A stretch of DNA of 64,000 bases. Origin: Choricystis sp. odSpoLacu1 (Eukaryota > Chlorophyta > Trebouxiophyceae). This document shows positions 1 to 10,399 of the stretch, piece by piece. How positions within the stretch are numbered: position 1 is the first letter of the stretch; every line of letters starts with the position of its first letter. The notes under the pieces are model-generated. The model did no database searches. It had not been told where the DNA came from and saw only the letters and a program-made list of their open reading frames with translations. The position numbers were made by a program, and so were the translations under genes. The stretch spans positions 806,001 through 870,000 of the forward strand of contig OY253651.1 in assembly GCA_958009055.1 (NCBI GenBank). The letters are read 5' to 3'.

Positions 1-2
1 AT

Positions 3-107
3 GGCGACGACCCCGACGCGGATGACGGCTACCTAGTGGGGGAAGCCTTTGACGATGATGAAGAGTATGGCGATGATGACGATGGGGAGGCGGAGCCAAC
101 GTATTGA
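3..107 (+). CDS. 3' end of an acidic-tailed protein (partial)
   Basis: This is the last part of a gene that begins before the window. The frame starting at base 3 reads 34 residues and then TGA at 105-107. The peptide is strongly acidic, with a short hydrophobic patch (GYLVGEAF) followed by runs of Asp and Glu and a C-terminal PTY. Acidic tails of this kind occur in many nuclear and ribosome-biogenesis proteins, but the piece is too short to assign a family. The gene converges on the minus-strand gene ending at 158, leaving about 50 bp between stop codons. The call rests on the open frame, the acidic composition and the compact tail-to-tail arrangement. Confidence 0.5.
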   Translation, partial: GDDPDADDGYLVGEAFDDDEEYGDDDDGEAEPTY

Positions 108-157
108 GAGTGTCTTTGTTCTCTCGCAAACCTGTGTATTCCAGTCCCCACCGCCTC

Positions 158-862
158 TCACTTGCGATTCTTGGCCACCGGCTTCTTCTTTGCAGCCGGC
201 CTCTTTTTGGCAGCCGGCTTGGCTCGCCCTGTGGCCGCCACTTTTTCATGCAGCTTGTCATCATCGTCGTCGTCGTCACCACCCTCCAGCGCGGCCAGAC
301 CCACCACCCGGCTCCCCTCCACCTCCAACTGCCCCGGCCTCGGCATCGCCGTGATCGCCCGTGTCCACAAGCCGACCAAGCGGGCCGCGGGGGCGCCGAC
401 CGCGGCTGCGACCGCGACGGACAGCAGGGTGCCCGCCGTGGCAAACGGGTGGGCATCGCACAGCACGCCTCCAATGTCTAAAGCTGCCCCACCGTCCACC
501 ACGCGACCCACGGCGCCTGACCCCGACCCCAGGTCGATGCCGGGGGGGAGTTCGACGAGCGCGGCGCGCGTGGCCGACGCGGCGCGCGCTGCCACCAAGG
601 GCAGCGTGCCGGGGGGGGGGGTGCCGCCGGGGCAGAGGGCGGTGGGCGTGGTGGACAGGCGGCGAGATGTGCCTCCGACGCGTGCGACCGGGGACGTGGG
701 CGACGTGGAGGGTGGCGGGGTGGCGGGCGTGGGGGAGAGGGAGGAAGGTGGGGGTGGGCGTTTGGTGGCGGTCGTAGCCGTGCCCCCTGACGGTGGGCGA
801 GGCAGGGCGCGCATGGCTGCCGCCCAGGCGGCGTCAGCGGAAGCGTCGGACGAGGTGGACAT
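158..862 (-). CDS. Uncharacterised protein with Lys/Ala-rich basic tail
   Basis: The predicted protein is 234 residues with no intron seen. I chose the ATG at 860-862 because it opens a natural N-terminus (MSTSSDASADAAWAAAM); codons upstream of it look like leader. Residues 1-90 are Pro/Ser/Thr-rich and probably disordered. About 90-190 form a small hydrophobic, possibly folded core rich in Ala, Val and Gly. An acidic stretch (EGG followed by seven Asp) comes next, and the protein ends in a Lys/Ala/Pro repeat (KPAAKKRPAAKKKPVAKNRK) resembling histone H1-like or nuclear-targeting tails. I do not recognise the core. An 11-G tract at 611-621 lies inside the gene and does not break the frame, in contrast to similar tracts elsewhere in the window. 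Confidence 0.55.
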   Translation of the reverse strand: MSTSSDASADAAWAAAMRALPRPPSGGTATTATKRPPPPSSLSPTPATPPPSTSPTSPVARVGGTSRRLSTTPTALCPGGTPPPGTLPLVAARAASATRAALVELPPGIDLGSGSGAVGRVVDGGAALDIGGVLCDAHPFATAGTLLSVAVAAAVGAPAARLVGLWTRAITAMPRPGQLEVEGSRVVGLAALEGGDDDDDDDKLHEKVAATGRAKPAAKKRPAAKKKPVAKNRK

Positions 863-1306
863 GGTTTTGTGGGGTGAAGAGGGAGAGAGAAAGGGATAAA
901 AGTTGTGTGTGGGCGTCCACTCTTTTGTGGCAAAACCTCCGCCTAAAAGTGAGTTCTTGTGTTTCACAGCCAGCCTCCTCCCCAACGCAAGAAAAAGAAA
1001 AAAAGTGATGTGAGTGGGGGGGGAGGGTCGGGAGGGGGAGCGGAGGATGCGGGTCTCGGAGCAAGGCCGCGACCCGCCGCCCGCCGCCTCCGCCCCCGAA
1101 ACGAAAACGGGGGTCGCGATTCTCTCTCTCTCCCACACACACCCAGGACGCGGGGGGCGCCTCCCAAAAGTACTCGAATAAAGGAGAAAGAAAAAGTAGT
1201 CGTTGCCACGCCGCACAGGGCGCGTTTTGTTTGAATCACCAGAAAAGAAAGCACAGCAGGCGAGGGCAGGTCGGCCTTTTCACCCCCCCCCCCCCCCCAT
1301 CCTCTC

Positions 1307-3519
1307 TCACTCCTTCTTAATGAACGGGTCCAGCGGCTTGCCCAGCCCGTACACAATGAATCCGATCTCCCGCAGAGCCGTGTGGTCCAGAATGTTGCGC
1401 CCGTCGAACACAAAGGCGGGCTTGTGCATCGACGCGTAGATTTTGGCATAGTCGAGCGTCTTGAACTCGTCCCACTCGGTCAGGATCGCCAGGCCGTGCG
1501 CACCGACAGCAGCATCATACGCCGAGTTGACGACCTCTACGTCTTCGGCGCGGGGGGTGGCGCCGCCCCCGACGCGGGGGTGGTCCCACTCAAACTTGGA
1601 CGTGTGCAGGTCTTCGTGGATCTGGGTCTCCGTCACTTTGGGGTCGTAAATGGCGAGCGCCGCGCGATCGGCCAGCAGGCCCTTGCACACGTCGATGGCG
1701 GGCGTCTCCCGTGTGTCGCCCGTGTCCTTTTTAAACGCAAAGCCCAGGATGGCGATGCGTTTGCCAGAGATCGTGTTGAACATCGACTCGATCACGCGCG
1801 CGACAAACCGCGTCTTTTGGTAGTCGTTGATGGCGACGACCGAGTTCCAGTACTCGGCCACCTGGTTGAGACCGACCGTCTCGCAGATGTACACCAGGTT
1901 GAGGATGTCCTTCTGGAAGCAGGAGCCGCCGAAACCGACGGACGCGTTGAGGAACTTGGGCCCAATACGAGAGTCGGTGCCGACACACTTGGACACTTGC
2001 TCGACATCCGCGCCGGTGGCTTCACACAGCGCCGAGATGGCGTTCATGGACGACACGCGCTGGGCCAGCATCGCGTTGGCCGTCAGCTTGGACAGCTCCG
2101 CCGACCAGAGGTTGGCGCGCAGCACGCGCTCGCGCGGCACCCACCGCTCGTACACCGAGGCCAGCATTTCCACGGCAGCCCGGCCGTGCTCATCGTCCTT
2201 GCCGCCGATGAGGACGCGGTCGGGGGCGGCCAGGTCGGCCATGGCGGTGCCTTCGGCGAGGAACTCGGGGTTGGACAGAATGTCAAACCGCACGCCGGGA
2301 GCCACCGCGTTGCGGGTCAACACCTTTTCAATCGCTTCCGCCGTCTTCACAGGCACGGTCGACTTCTCCACCACAATCTTGGACGTGGTGGACACGGACG
2401 CGATCATGCGGGCGGCGCCCTCCCAGTAGGTGAGGTCCGCCGCTTTGCCCGCGCCCACGCCGCGCGTCTTGGTGGGCGTGTTGACCGACACGAACACGAT
2501 GTCGGCTTCGCCGACGTGTTTCTTGGTGTCGGTGGAGAAGAACAGGTTGCGGCCGCGGCAGGCGGCCGCGACTTCTTCCAGGCCGGGTTCGTAGATGGGC
2601 AGGTTGTCCGAGTTCCAGGCATCAATGCGAGCCTGGTTGATGTCGACGACGACGACGGTGACGTCGGGGCACTTGTGGGCGATCATGGCCATGGTGGGGC
2701 CTGGAGTGGGAGGGGTGGAGGTGGGGAGGGTCAGTGGGGTTGGCGCAGCGTTGGGCGCCCCTCGTCGTATTGGCACATGGGCGTGAAAGTGGAGGGAAAG
2801 CGCGTGTGGCGTCCGCCTTCCCCCCTCTTTCCTCCCCCTCCCTGCGCCAGCCACGAGCTGGGCAACGTCCAAGGCTGCCGAGCTGGCGAAAAGGGGGAAA
2901 GCAGGAAGCAGGTGGCCCCGCCCCCACAGGCCGCACGCAGCACACTAGGCAGCGCCTTTTGCTGCGCAACGAGCACCACGCAATTGTGGCGCCTTGGAGC
3001 CCAACACGCCGCCCGTCTCCCCACCCCGCGTGCCCAGCGATGCCGTGGGCCCGCGATGCGGGGCGGGCGGTGGGGCAGGGAGGGGGAGGGGGCGGCGGGA
3101 GGGCGCTCCCTCCCGCCTGGGCGCCACCTTTTCGTTTCTTGGCGCGCGCGGCCCAGATGCGGCCAGTTGTGCGCGCACGGCCGGCCCGCCTGCCCCCCCC
3201 ACACGTGCCACCACATTGGGGAGCGTCCATTGTGGGGGGCGGGGGAGGGGAGAGAGGGGGGCGGGGAGCGCGGAGCGACCGAAAACGTAAAACGCGCGCG
3301 CACAGGAGCGCGTCGCAGCCGGGCAAAGCGGGGGGCTGGCCTCGGCGCCGACGCGCGTGCTCGCCACGCAGAGCGATCAGGTGCATCGTTACCAGTGGCA
3401 GTGTGGGCCGCGCGCGGGCGAAGACACGCACACACAGTGTCCCAATCCCTCCACTTACCACCGACATAGCCCGCGCCGATGCAGCAAATCTTGATGCCGG
3501 CGCCCTTGGAGACGGCCAT
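1307..3519 (-). CDS. UGD: UDP-glucose 6-dehydrogenase
   Basis: Oxidises UDP-glucose to UDP-glucuronate with two NAD+ in the cytosol, feeding UDP-xylose and UDP-arabinose synthesis. There are two exons: 3459-3519 (start ATG at 3517-3519) and 1307-2700, giving 484 residues, the normal family length. The N-terminus carries the Rossmann fingerprint [16 protein letters not shown], interrupted by the intron after the second Gly of YVGG. The catalytic Cys lies in [12 protein letters not shown], and Lys in [13 protein letters not shown] and the C-terminal [16 protein letters not shown] block are intact. The 758-nt intron (2701-3458, GTAAGT to CAG) is the longest I found in the window. The UDP-arabinopyranose mutase at 17-18.6 kb acts later in the same sugar branch. 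The gene is head-to-head with the SOUL gene. Confidence 0.96.
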
Positions 3520-3753
3520 CGTGCTAATGGCGGCTGGTGTGTGTGGGGGTGCGTGGTGCACGGGCAGGGGAAAGAGTGTGGTCTCGGCACCCGCGAAAAA
3601 GATGAGAGTGAAGCGCTTGATTTTTCGCGCGCTCAGACCTTCCTCCCCACACGTCGTTCTCGATTGCCTTCTGGCTTCCCTGCTGCCGCTTTCCCGCGCT
3701 CCCGGCCGCGCATTCCGCTTCTCTCACACTCACACACACTCACACACACACAC

Positions 3754-4588
3754 ATGCGCTCCGCCGTCAAGCGCGCCGCCGCCGCCGTCGCGACCGCCGC
3801 TGCGCTGGCCACCTCGCGCGGCGCGGCTGCCGCGGCGCCCGCCACCGCGGCGGCTGGCCCGGCCGAGTTTGAGAAGCCGTGGTTTTATCACAAGGTGAGT
3901 GCGTGGGCGTGGTGGAGCGGGGGAGTGTGGAGCGTCGGGGCCTCCACCTCAGGCGTGTCGAGCCGGGCCCCTTCCCGCCACACTCCAACAGCTCGACGGC
4001 CCCACCTTCCGCGTCACCAACACCACGGCCGACGGCGCCTATGAAATCCGTGAAGTCGACGCCACCTTGTGGGCGACGGTCACCATTGAGGACGCGTCTC
4101 TGATGGGGGCCCTCAACCAGGGTTTCCGCAAACTCTTCAAATACATCTCCGGCACCAACGCCCGCTCCCAAAAGATCGAGATGACGGTTCCCGTGCTGAC
4201 CGCGGTGCAAGCGTCCGCGGGCCCGTTTTGCAAGTCCAAGTTCACGGTGGGGTTCATGGTGCCGCCTGATGTGCAGGCGTCGACTGACGGCCCCCCAGAG
4301 CCGACCGACGCGGACGTCGTGCTGAAACGCACCGGCGCCGCCTCCTTCTACGTCGCCTCCAAGGGGGGCTGGGTCATGACGGACGGCAGCGAAGCCTCCA
4401 TGGCGTCCGCCCTGGTGGAGAGGCTGCAGTCCGACGGCGTCCCCCCCTTCCCCGACGCCGTCTTCCTGGCGGGCTACGACCCCCCCTTCCGCCTGCTCAA
4501 CCGCCACAACGAGGTGTGGATCCCGACATCGGGGGCGGGGTTGGAGGCGTTCTGGGGCAAGGGGGAGGGGGGGGCGGCCACTGAGTGA
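3754..4588 (+). CDS. SOUL-family haem-binding protein
   Basis: Exons 3754-3894 and 3992-4588 encode 245 residues. The first 35 residues are Ala/Arg-rich without acidic residues, as in plastid or mitochondrial targeting peptides. The rest is a SOUL/HBP domain: FRVTNTTADGAYEIREVDAT near the start, then ASLMGALNQGFRKLFKYISG and KIEMTVPVLTAV, with the typical MTVPV core and a C-terminal GYDPPFRLLNRHNEVWI. Members of the family bind haem or other tetrapyrroles; in plants they occur in the cytosol and in plastoglobules. The specific ligand cannot be read from sequence. The intron 3895-3991 is standard GTGAGT...CAG. A CA-repeat leader (3726-3753) immediately precedes the ATG. Confidence 0.9.
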
Positions 4589-4804
4589 TGAGGAGAGCGT
4601 GTGTGGTGGCGCCCGCCTCGCGCCGCGGGTGGACCTGCTGTGCCTGTTTTTTTTTTGTTTGTTTGTTTTTGGAGGGCGTGGCGCGAACACGAGCACGGCG
4701 TGCATTGTGCATGGGAAAGCTCCCCTTTTTTTGGTCGCTTGCAGGTCATGTCACTTGGTCACCACGTCCCGCGCCCCTCGAGTGCCGCCTCCACCACGGC
4801 TCCA

Positions 4805-5521
4805 TCATCTTGGGGCCAGTCCCGCCACCAAGCCCGCCGCCAGGGCGCGCACGTCGGGGTCGCCGTCAGCATTGGCCGCGGCCGCTGCCAGTGCGGGCAG
4901 GGCGCCCGGCACAGCCGCCACGGCGGCGGCTGCCGCGCCAGGCGGGGCGGTGTTGCCCCCACCCCCCGCCAGCAGCATGGACAACGCCATCATTGCCAGC
5001 GTGAGGGCGGTTGGGGGCACGCTGGCTCCGCGCGCCACAACGGCGGCCGCGGCTTCGAGAGTGTCGGGGTGCGTCGTCTCCAGAACAGTCACTGCGCACG
5101 CTGCCCCGCCCGCCGCCGCTGCCGACTCCGGCGTCGCCTGCAGCAACGCGCCCAACAGCGTCACCCCGTTAAGCGTGTCGCCTGGCGTGGATGTGGCTGC
5201 CACGTAGGCGACTGCAGCGGGAGCCACCCCCGCGTCGTCCTAGGCGGCCGCGACCGCGCTGCCCGGACCCGCGACCTGCAGGGCCGCACTCAACGCGGCC
5301 GCCGCGTTGCGTGCTGCTGCTGCGTCAATGTCGCTGGCTGTCAGCAGGGCCACCAGCGGCGTCACCGCGGCCGCCAGCACAGCGTCCGCCGACGGCGCCG
5401 ACCGCTGGGTGGCCAGGGCCAGGGTGGCCGCGGCTGCCGCTGGCGCCGGGCCCGACAAGCCTGCTGTGACGGCTCGCAGCACGTTTTCGATTTCGGTGGG
5501 TGTCGGAGGGACGGTGGCCAT
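4805..5521 (-). CDS. HEAT/ARM-like helical protein with an in-frame TAG
   Basis: From the ATG at 5519-5521 the frame runs 93 residues, meets TAG at 5240-5242, then stays open in the same frame for 143 more residues to TGA at 4805-4807. Both halves have the same composition: amphipathic Ala/Leu-rich helices spaced like HEAT or armadillo repeats (for example IENVLRAVTAGLSG at the start, TLNGVTLLGALLQATPESAA later). The N-terminal helix pair resembles the start of importin-like proteins, but at 237 residues the product would be far shorter than an importin. There is no ATG after the TAG that would open a separate gene. It may be a single-base lesion, a sequencing error or a read-through stop; no credible GT-AG intron removes it. 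It is head-to-head with LSM1, 105 bp apart. Confidence 0.5.
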
Positions 5522-5626
5522 GCTTTTGAGACGGCGGGCGGGGGTCGGAGGGAGGGAACAGCAATTTCGTCGGTCTGGCAAACACAAAACGTCGCTGTTT
5601 TTTTTTTTCTCCTTTGTTTTGGCGCG

Positions 5627-6183
5627 ATGGACGACTTTCGCGTGCCCCCTCCCGGTGTGGCACTCGCGGTGCGTGTCTGAGGCTGCGTTTCGTGTTTGGA
5701 TGCCCAGGGAGGCGCAGTGTGTGCGTCACACAGAGGGTCGCCCAGCACGCTCCGCATCGGGGGGCCAAATCCCCACACACGCCCCCCGCCCTTCTGCCCA
5801 CTCACCACACACACACACACACACACACACCACCACCACCACAGGAAGAACTCGACCGCCGCCTCCTGGTGCAGCTGCGTGACGGGCGCACCCTGCTCGG
5901 CACGCTGCGCTCGTTCGACCAGTTTGCCAACCTGGTGCTGGAGGCCGCCGTCGAACGCGTCACCAGCGGCTCGTCCTACGCGGACGTGCCGCTGGGCGTG
6001 CACGTGTTGCGGGGCGAGAACGTGGTGTTGATGGGGCGCGTGGACGATGGCGATGCGCCGCCGCCGGGCATGACGCGCGGCGTGGCCAAGGACGTCAAAG
6101 CCGCCAAAACGGCGGAAAAGGAGGCGGAGCGCGTGAAGAAGACGTTGCGGGCTCGGTTTGACTTTTTGGGGGACGATTTTTGA
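5627..6183 (+). CDS. LSM1: Sm-like protein LSM1
   Basis: LSM1 is the subunit that defines the cytoplasmic LSM1-7 ring, which binds deadenylated mRNA and promotes decapping. Exons 5627-5668 and 5845-6183 give 126 residues, close to plant LSM1. The Sm1 motif is seen in LLVQLRDGRTLLGTLRSFDQ and FANLVLEAAVERV; the Sm2 motif is GVHVLRGENVVLMGRVD. The C-terminal helix (KAAKTAEKEAERVKKTLRAR, ending FDFLGDDF) matches the LSM1-specific extension that distinguishes it from other LSM proteins. The intron 5669-5844 ends in a CA repeat followed by CACCACCACCACAG. The short divergent spacer upstream probably serves as a shared promoter with the minus-strand HEAT-like ORF. Confidence 0.93.
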
Positions 6184-6242
6184 GAGCGGGTGAGAAAATC
6201 GGCTGGTTCAACAAAAATGAAAAAAACAAAAAACACTAAAAC

Positions 6243-7659
6243 TCAAAAATACACCAGGTTGGCCGCCAGCGGAATCACCACAGGCTCCACAATGGACCGC
6301 GCGGCAGCTGTGAACACCGCGCCCAGCGCGATGGAGATGGGTAGCGCGGGCAGCGCGTGGCGGCGCAGCGCGAGCAGGAGGAGGGTCGCCCCCAGCCCAG
6401 CCACCACAGCCAACGCGGCTGCCGCGGCGGCCAGCAGGTCGTACATGGAGGCGCGCCCGACAAGCACAGAGTAGAAGATGAAGTCGCCGAGACCGAGTTT
6501 GATGGCGTCGGGGAGGCCCAGGCCTCCTCCATCAGATGAGGGTTGGCGGGAACCAGGCGCGGTGCGCGTCTCGCCACCACCCGCGTCCGACGATTGGCGG
6601 GTGGTGTCGCCCTCCCGCCCTCCACTGTCGTCGCTGGCGCGCGAGGTGGGCGGCTCCAGCAGCGGGGTCGCCGGCCCGCCGCGGCGCGCCATCGTGACGC
6701 GAGAGAACGACACACCGAGCGGCAGGCCGCCGCCGCCGCCTGGGCGGGAGGATGAGGCAGCAGCCGCGGCAGGCGCTGCCGTCACAGACCGCAGCTGCCG
6801 GGGCGGCGCTCTCGGGCGGCCTTCGTATATCAGGGCCGGGATGTCCTCCCCCCGCGCGTCGGCTTCTTCGACCAGCGCACGCAGCGGCCCCCCGGGAGCC
6901 AGCACCGCATACAGATCGTACGCCGCCATGCCGCCCAACAACGCCCACGTCGTCCATTCGGGGACGTACGTGAACATGAAGGCGACGACGATGGAGGTTT
7001 CGACGAGGTAGGCTTGGCGCAGCGCGAGCGGCGCGCGCACCAGGAACAGCGCGCCAACCCCCACCGCCGCAAAGTTCCACAGCAGCAGGGCGAACGTGAT
7101 GGCGTCTATGGTGATGCCCGCTGTCACGATGAGCTGGAGGGCGATGGCCCCCGTCAGCGTGAAGAAGACGGAGAAGCCGGACAGCGCCATGTACGCCGTG
7201 ATCCCTTTCGACCACCCGCGCTTGAAGGCGGCGACGAGGCCAAACGTGGTGGCGGCCACGATGGCGACAAAGATGGAGGCGTTCTCGAGGGAGCCGATGA
7301 ACTTGGTGGAGTCGGGGTCGGAGGCCTGGTTGGGGGGTGGGGGTGGGGGGGTGGGGGGTGGTCGGGGATTGTCGGCGGGTGGCAGGGGGGGGGGGGGGGG
7401 GGGGCGCTCTCTCCCTCCCTCTCCCCCCACACCCTCCACTCACATCCTCCCTGTACGCCGCCGCCGCCCAGTACACGCCCGCCCCGCTCCCCCCGCCGTC
7501 CGGGTTGATGGCGCGCACGAGGGCGACCGTGGCCCCAATGCACAGCGACACGGGGGCGACGACGGCAACCACTTCGCCGCCCAGGCCATCGATGACTGAG
7601 GGGGGGGGGGCGGCCAGGCCGCGCTCGTCGTCCAGCGCGGGCTCGTGGAGGGAGGACAT
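6243..7659 (-). CDS. Presenilin (intramembrane aspartyl protease)
   Basis: Catalytic subunit family of gamma-secretase. Exons 7444-7659 and 6243-7325 give 432 residues. The catalytic signatures are present in order: the YD motif in AAYDLYAVL (transmembrane segment 6), GLGDFIFYSVLVGRA with GxGD (segment 7), and the C-terminal PAL motif in LPALPISIALG. Hydrophobic segments precede YD, and a long low-complexity, Ser/Pro-rich cytosolic loop separates YD from GxGD as in true presenilins; signal peptide peptidases lack such a loop and have the opposite topology. The N-terminal tail is short. Intron 7326-7443 contains a long G tract. The gene ends on the strand just below ESF1. Algal presenilins have been proposed to have non-proteolytic scaffold roles as well; this sequence retains both Asp residues. 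Confidence 0.92.
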
Positions 7660-7704
7660 CGAGAGACTGTTTTGTGTGTGTGTGCTGTTGTTGGTGTTTG
7701 CACG

Positions 7705-7734
7705 TTCCTCTCTTCACTGTTCCTCTCTTCACTG
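7705..7734. repeat. 15-nt tandem duplication at the ESF1 stop
   Basis: The 15-mer TTCCTCTCTTCACTG occurs twice back to back (7705-7719 and 7720-7734). The upstream copy on the minus strand contains the ESF1 stop codon (TGA, 7729-7731); the second copy repeats the same bases just after it. It looks like a simple slippage duplication covering the end of the coding region. Confidence 0.8.
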
Positions 7735-10105
7735 TTCCCGCACGGCCTTGCCTGTGCGCCCACCCGCCGCCAGCGCCGCCTTCCGCTTGAGGGACGCCAC
7801 CATGGCCCCCAGTCCATCATCCTTGGGGGCGGGAGCGGCGGCGGTGGCGGCAGGGGTGGCTGCCCCACCCTTCGTCGTCGCTTTGGCCGACCGCACGCGC
7901 CCCGCCAACTCGGCCCCGCCCGCGCGCTTGAACGCGGGGTCGGTGGGGTCCAGCGCAAAAGCGGGGTCGGACAGCAGCCGCCCGAAGCGAGGGTCGGCCA
8001 GGTCGGCGCCGCCCGCGTCGTTGTCCGAGTCGTCGGCCGCGCGGCCCGCGGCGCGCGCGGCGGCGCGCTCGCGCGCGCGCTCCTTGCGCGACACCTTTTT
8101 GCGGCCGGTGCCGGCGTCCGCCGCGCCAGGCGCCGCGCCAGCAACTCGCGGCACGACGCCCGCGCGCAGGGCGGCGTCGTCCAGGGCGACCAGCTCCAGC
8201 TGGGCAGCGCGCGTGGCCGCGTCGGCGTCGGCGCGGGCGTCGGTTTTGGTCGCCTTTTTCTTTTTGTGGTCCGTCTTCTTCTTGGTCCCACCCGCCTCGC
8301 CTTCCTCCGCCTCCGAGTCGATGCCCGCCGCGGCGGCCGCCCCCGCGTCGGCGCCTGCCTCGTCCGCAAAGAAGGGGTCGTCAAAGGGGTCTGTGCCAGC
8401 CTTGCGCGGCGGTGGGAGCGCGTCGTCGTCACCACCACGACCACCATCGCTGCCGCTGTCGGACGAGTCGCCGCCCCGCCCGCCGCGCCCCCCTGCTTTG
8501 CGGGCTGCCCGCTTGGAGGCTCGCTTGGCCAGGTACTCCTCCCACACCGTCTTGGAGGCGCGGCCGCCGGAGCGGGAGGCGTCTGCGCGTTCCGCGAGGC
8601 GAGTCGACAGTGCATCCAGCCCCCCCGCAAACGTGACCTGCAGGTCGCCCTTGGCCCGGCGAGCGGTGGCGGCAGCGGCGTCGTCATTACCGCCGTCGCC
8701 GGTGGCGGCCCAGGCTTTGCCGCCCGCGCGCGGCGCGCTGGCACCACCATCACCACCGCCCGTCAGCAACGCCCGATACTTGGCAGCAGCGGCAGCATCA
8801 TCCCGCCCACCATCCGAGTCGTCGGACGAGGCGTCGGACGCCAGGTAGGCCTTGAAATCGTCGTCACGCAGAGCCTCCGCGCTGGCGCGCCCCGTTCTGA
8901 CGGCGCCGCCGCCGCGCGCGGCGGCCGCCAGCGCGCGCCGGCGCCCGCCATCATCCGCATCCCACCCGGTGTCGGGACGGGTGTGGGAGGTGGCGAGGGC
9001 GACTTCGTCGGGGGGGGCGTAGTCTGAGGGGACGGTGGTGGCGACGTCGCGGGGGGTGCGGGTCGAGAAATCAGTGTCGTCAGGCACGTACCGCAGGTCG
9101 AACACGGCCCCCGTGCGCCCAAATTCCAGGCCGTCGCACTCGTTCACGATGCGGGCGGCGGTGCGGTCATTGTCGCAGTCGGCGATGGCGTAATAGTAGC
9201 GGAGGCGTGATTTTTCATAAGCACGAAGCCGTTCCGCTGCCTTCTCAGGGTCGTCGGGCCCGCTGTCGCTGTCACTGCCGTCCTTGTCGCCAAACAAGGG
9301 CGCAGGCCCCCGCCTGTCTTCGTCCGCCAGGCGGGCCAGGCCATAATCAGATGGGTAGACAGTGACTCGATCAACTCTCCCCGCTGCAGGCGCAAACGAG
9401 CGCAACGCCGCCAGCACGTCCACGGCGCGGGTCCTGTCCCAGTCCAGGTCGATGATGGCCAGGCGGCGGGTGGTGGTGGGGGCGGGGGGGATGGTTTCGG
9501 TGGGGGGAACGGCGGCGGCGGCGGTGGCAGCGTCCAGCGACGGCGACGCCGACGCGTCGCTGTCGCTGCCATCGTCAGACGACGATGTGTCCGACTCGGA
9601 CTCACTGGTGTCGGGTCCCGCCAGGCCGCGCGCGCGAGCCCACCGCTCGGCCGCCGAGTCAGAGTCGTCGTCATCGTCAGACGCGTCTTTGGCGGTCGGC
9701 TGCTTGTCCTTGGCCCGCCCGCGACCCCGTTTGTCGACGGCTGCGGTGGTCTGGAAGGCGGAGTCGTGGAGCATGGCTGGTTGTGGAAAGGGTGGTGTTG
9801 GTGTTGGTGTGGGGTCAGCGCGGCGGCCAGGAGCGGCTCGGCCACATGCGGGCGTTGTGCGGCCGCCCGCCGCTGTCTTCTCCCCTTCTCCTCCATCTCC
9901 CCTTGTCACACATCACTCTCACATACCTTTGAACCTGTCGTCCACCTCCATCTTGGCCTTGGCCTTGGGAAACCGGGCAAAGCGCGGGTCGGTCGCAATG
10001 CGGGCAAACCGCGCGTCGGCGGGGGCGCGGGGGGGGGGGGCGGTCGCTGGCGTCGCCGGGGCGGTGGCCCGATGACGACGCGTCTTTGCCTTTGGCGGGA
10101 GCCAT
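7729..10105 (-). CDS. ESF1: ESF1 homolog, pre-rRNA processing (frame broken in 12-G tract)
   Basis: Nucleolar factor needed for 18S rRNA maturation in the small-subunit processome. Exons 9927-10105 and 7729-9776. The N-terminal block DARFARIATDPRFARFP and MEVDDRFK is the ESF1 signature; exon 2 has LAIIDLDWDRTRAVDVLAAL, RYYYAIADCD and CDGLEFGRTGAVFDLRYVPD; the C-terminus has DPRFGRLLSDPAFALDPTDP (NUC153-like). Long acidic Asp/Ser stretches and basic KRKAA regions fit a nucleolar protein. The start ATG (10103-10105, MAPAKGKDASSSG) is out of frame with the signature block; the switch falls in a run of 12 G at 10029-10040, and one base fewer restores one frame (2,226 coding nt). Intron 9777-9926 starts GTATGT. 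Confidence 0.9.
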
Positions 10106-10399
10106 GATGAGAGGGATGGGGGAACGGCGCCGCAAAAGAAACGGAAAAACTAGTTTTCCGACGGCCGCGACGGCCGTTGAATAAGCGACACATTCACACG
10201 ACCTTCCTCTCAGCGCCCCGCTCGCGCCGCGTTTGCTCACACTCGCCCCGCCCTCCCGCGTCGACGCCCGAGTTCGTCTGTCGCGTGTCACCTGAAGCCA
10301 CCCCAAAGCTTGCACCCCGTGACCGCCTGCGTCGCTGTCCCCCATCCCCACCGGCCACCGCGCATCTCTCTCCTGTTTATCCCTCCCTCACAAAGCACC

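Noticed and set aside
611..621. 11-G tract as another frame break
   Set aside because: Both sides read in the same frame as a coherent protein, so this tract is a counter-example, as is the 11-bp run in presenilin exon 1.
1382..3469. 695-residue plus-strand ORF opposite UGD
   Set aside because: It mirrors the UGD exon and crosses its intron; composition is His/Gly/Arg-rich antisense and no family is visible. GC-rich DNA gives long antisense frames by chance.
9774..9909. ESF1 starting at an upstream non-ATG codon near 9909
   Set aside because: That region is an intron (GTATGT...CAG); the conserved DARFARIATDPRF block lies in the upstream exon.
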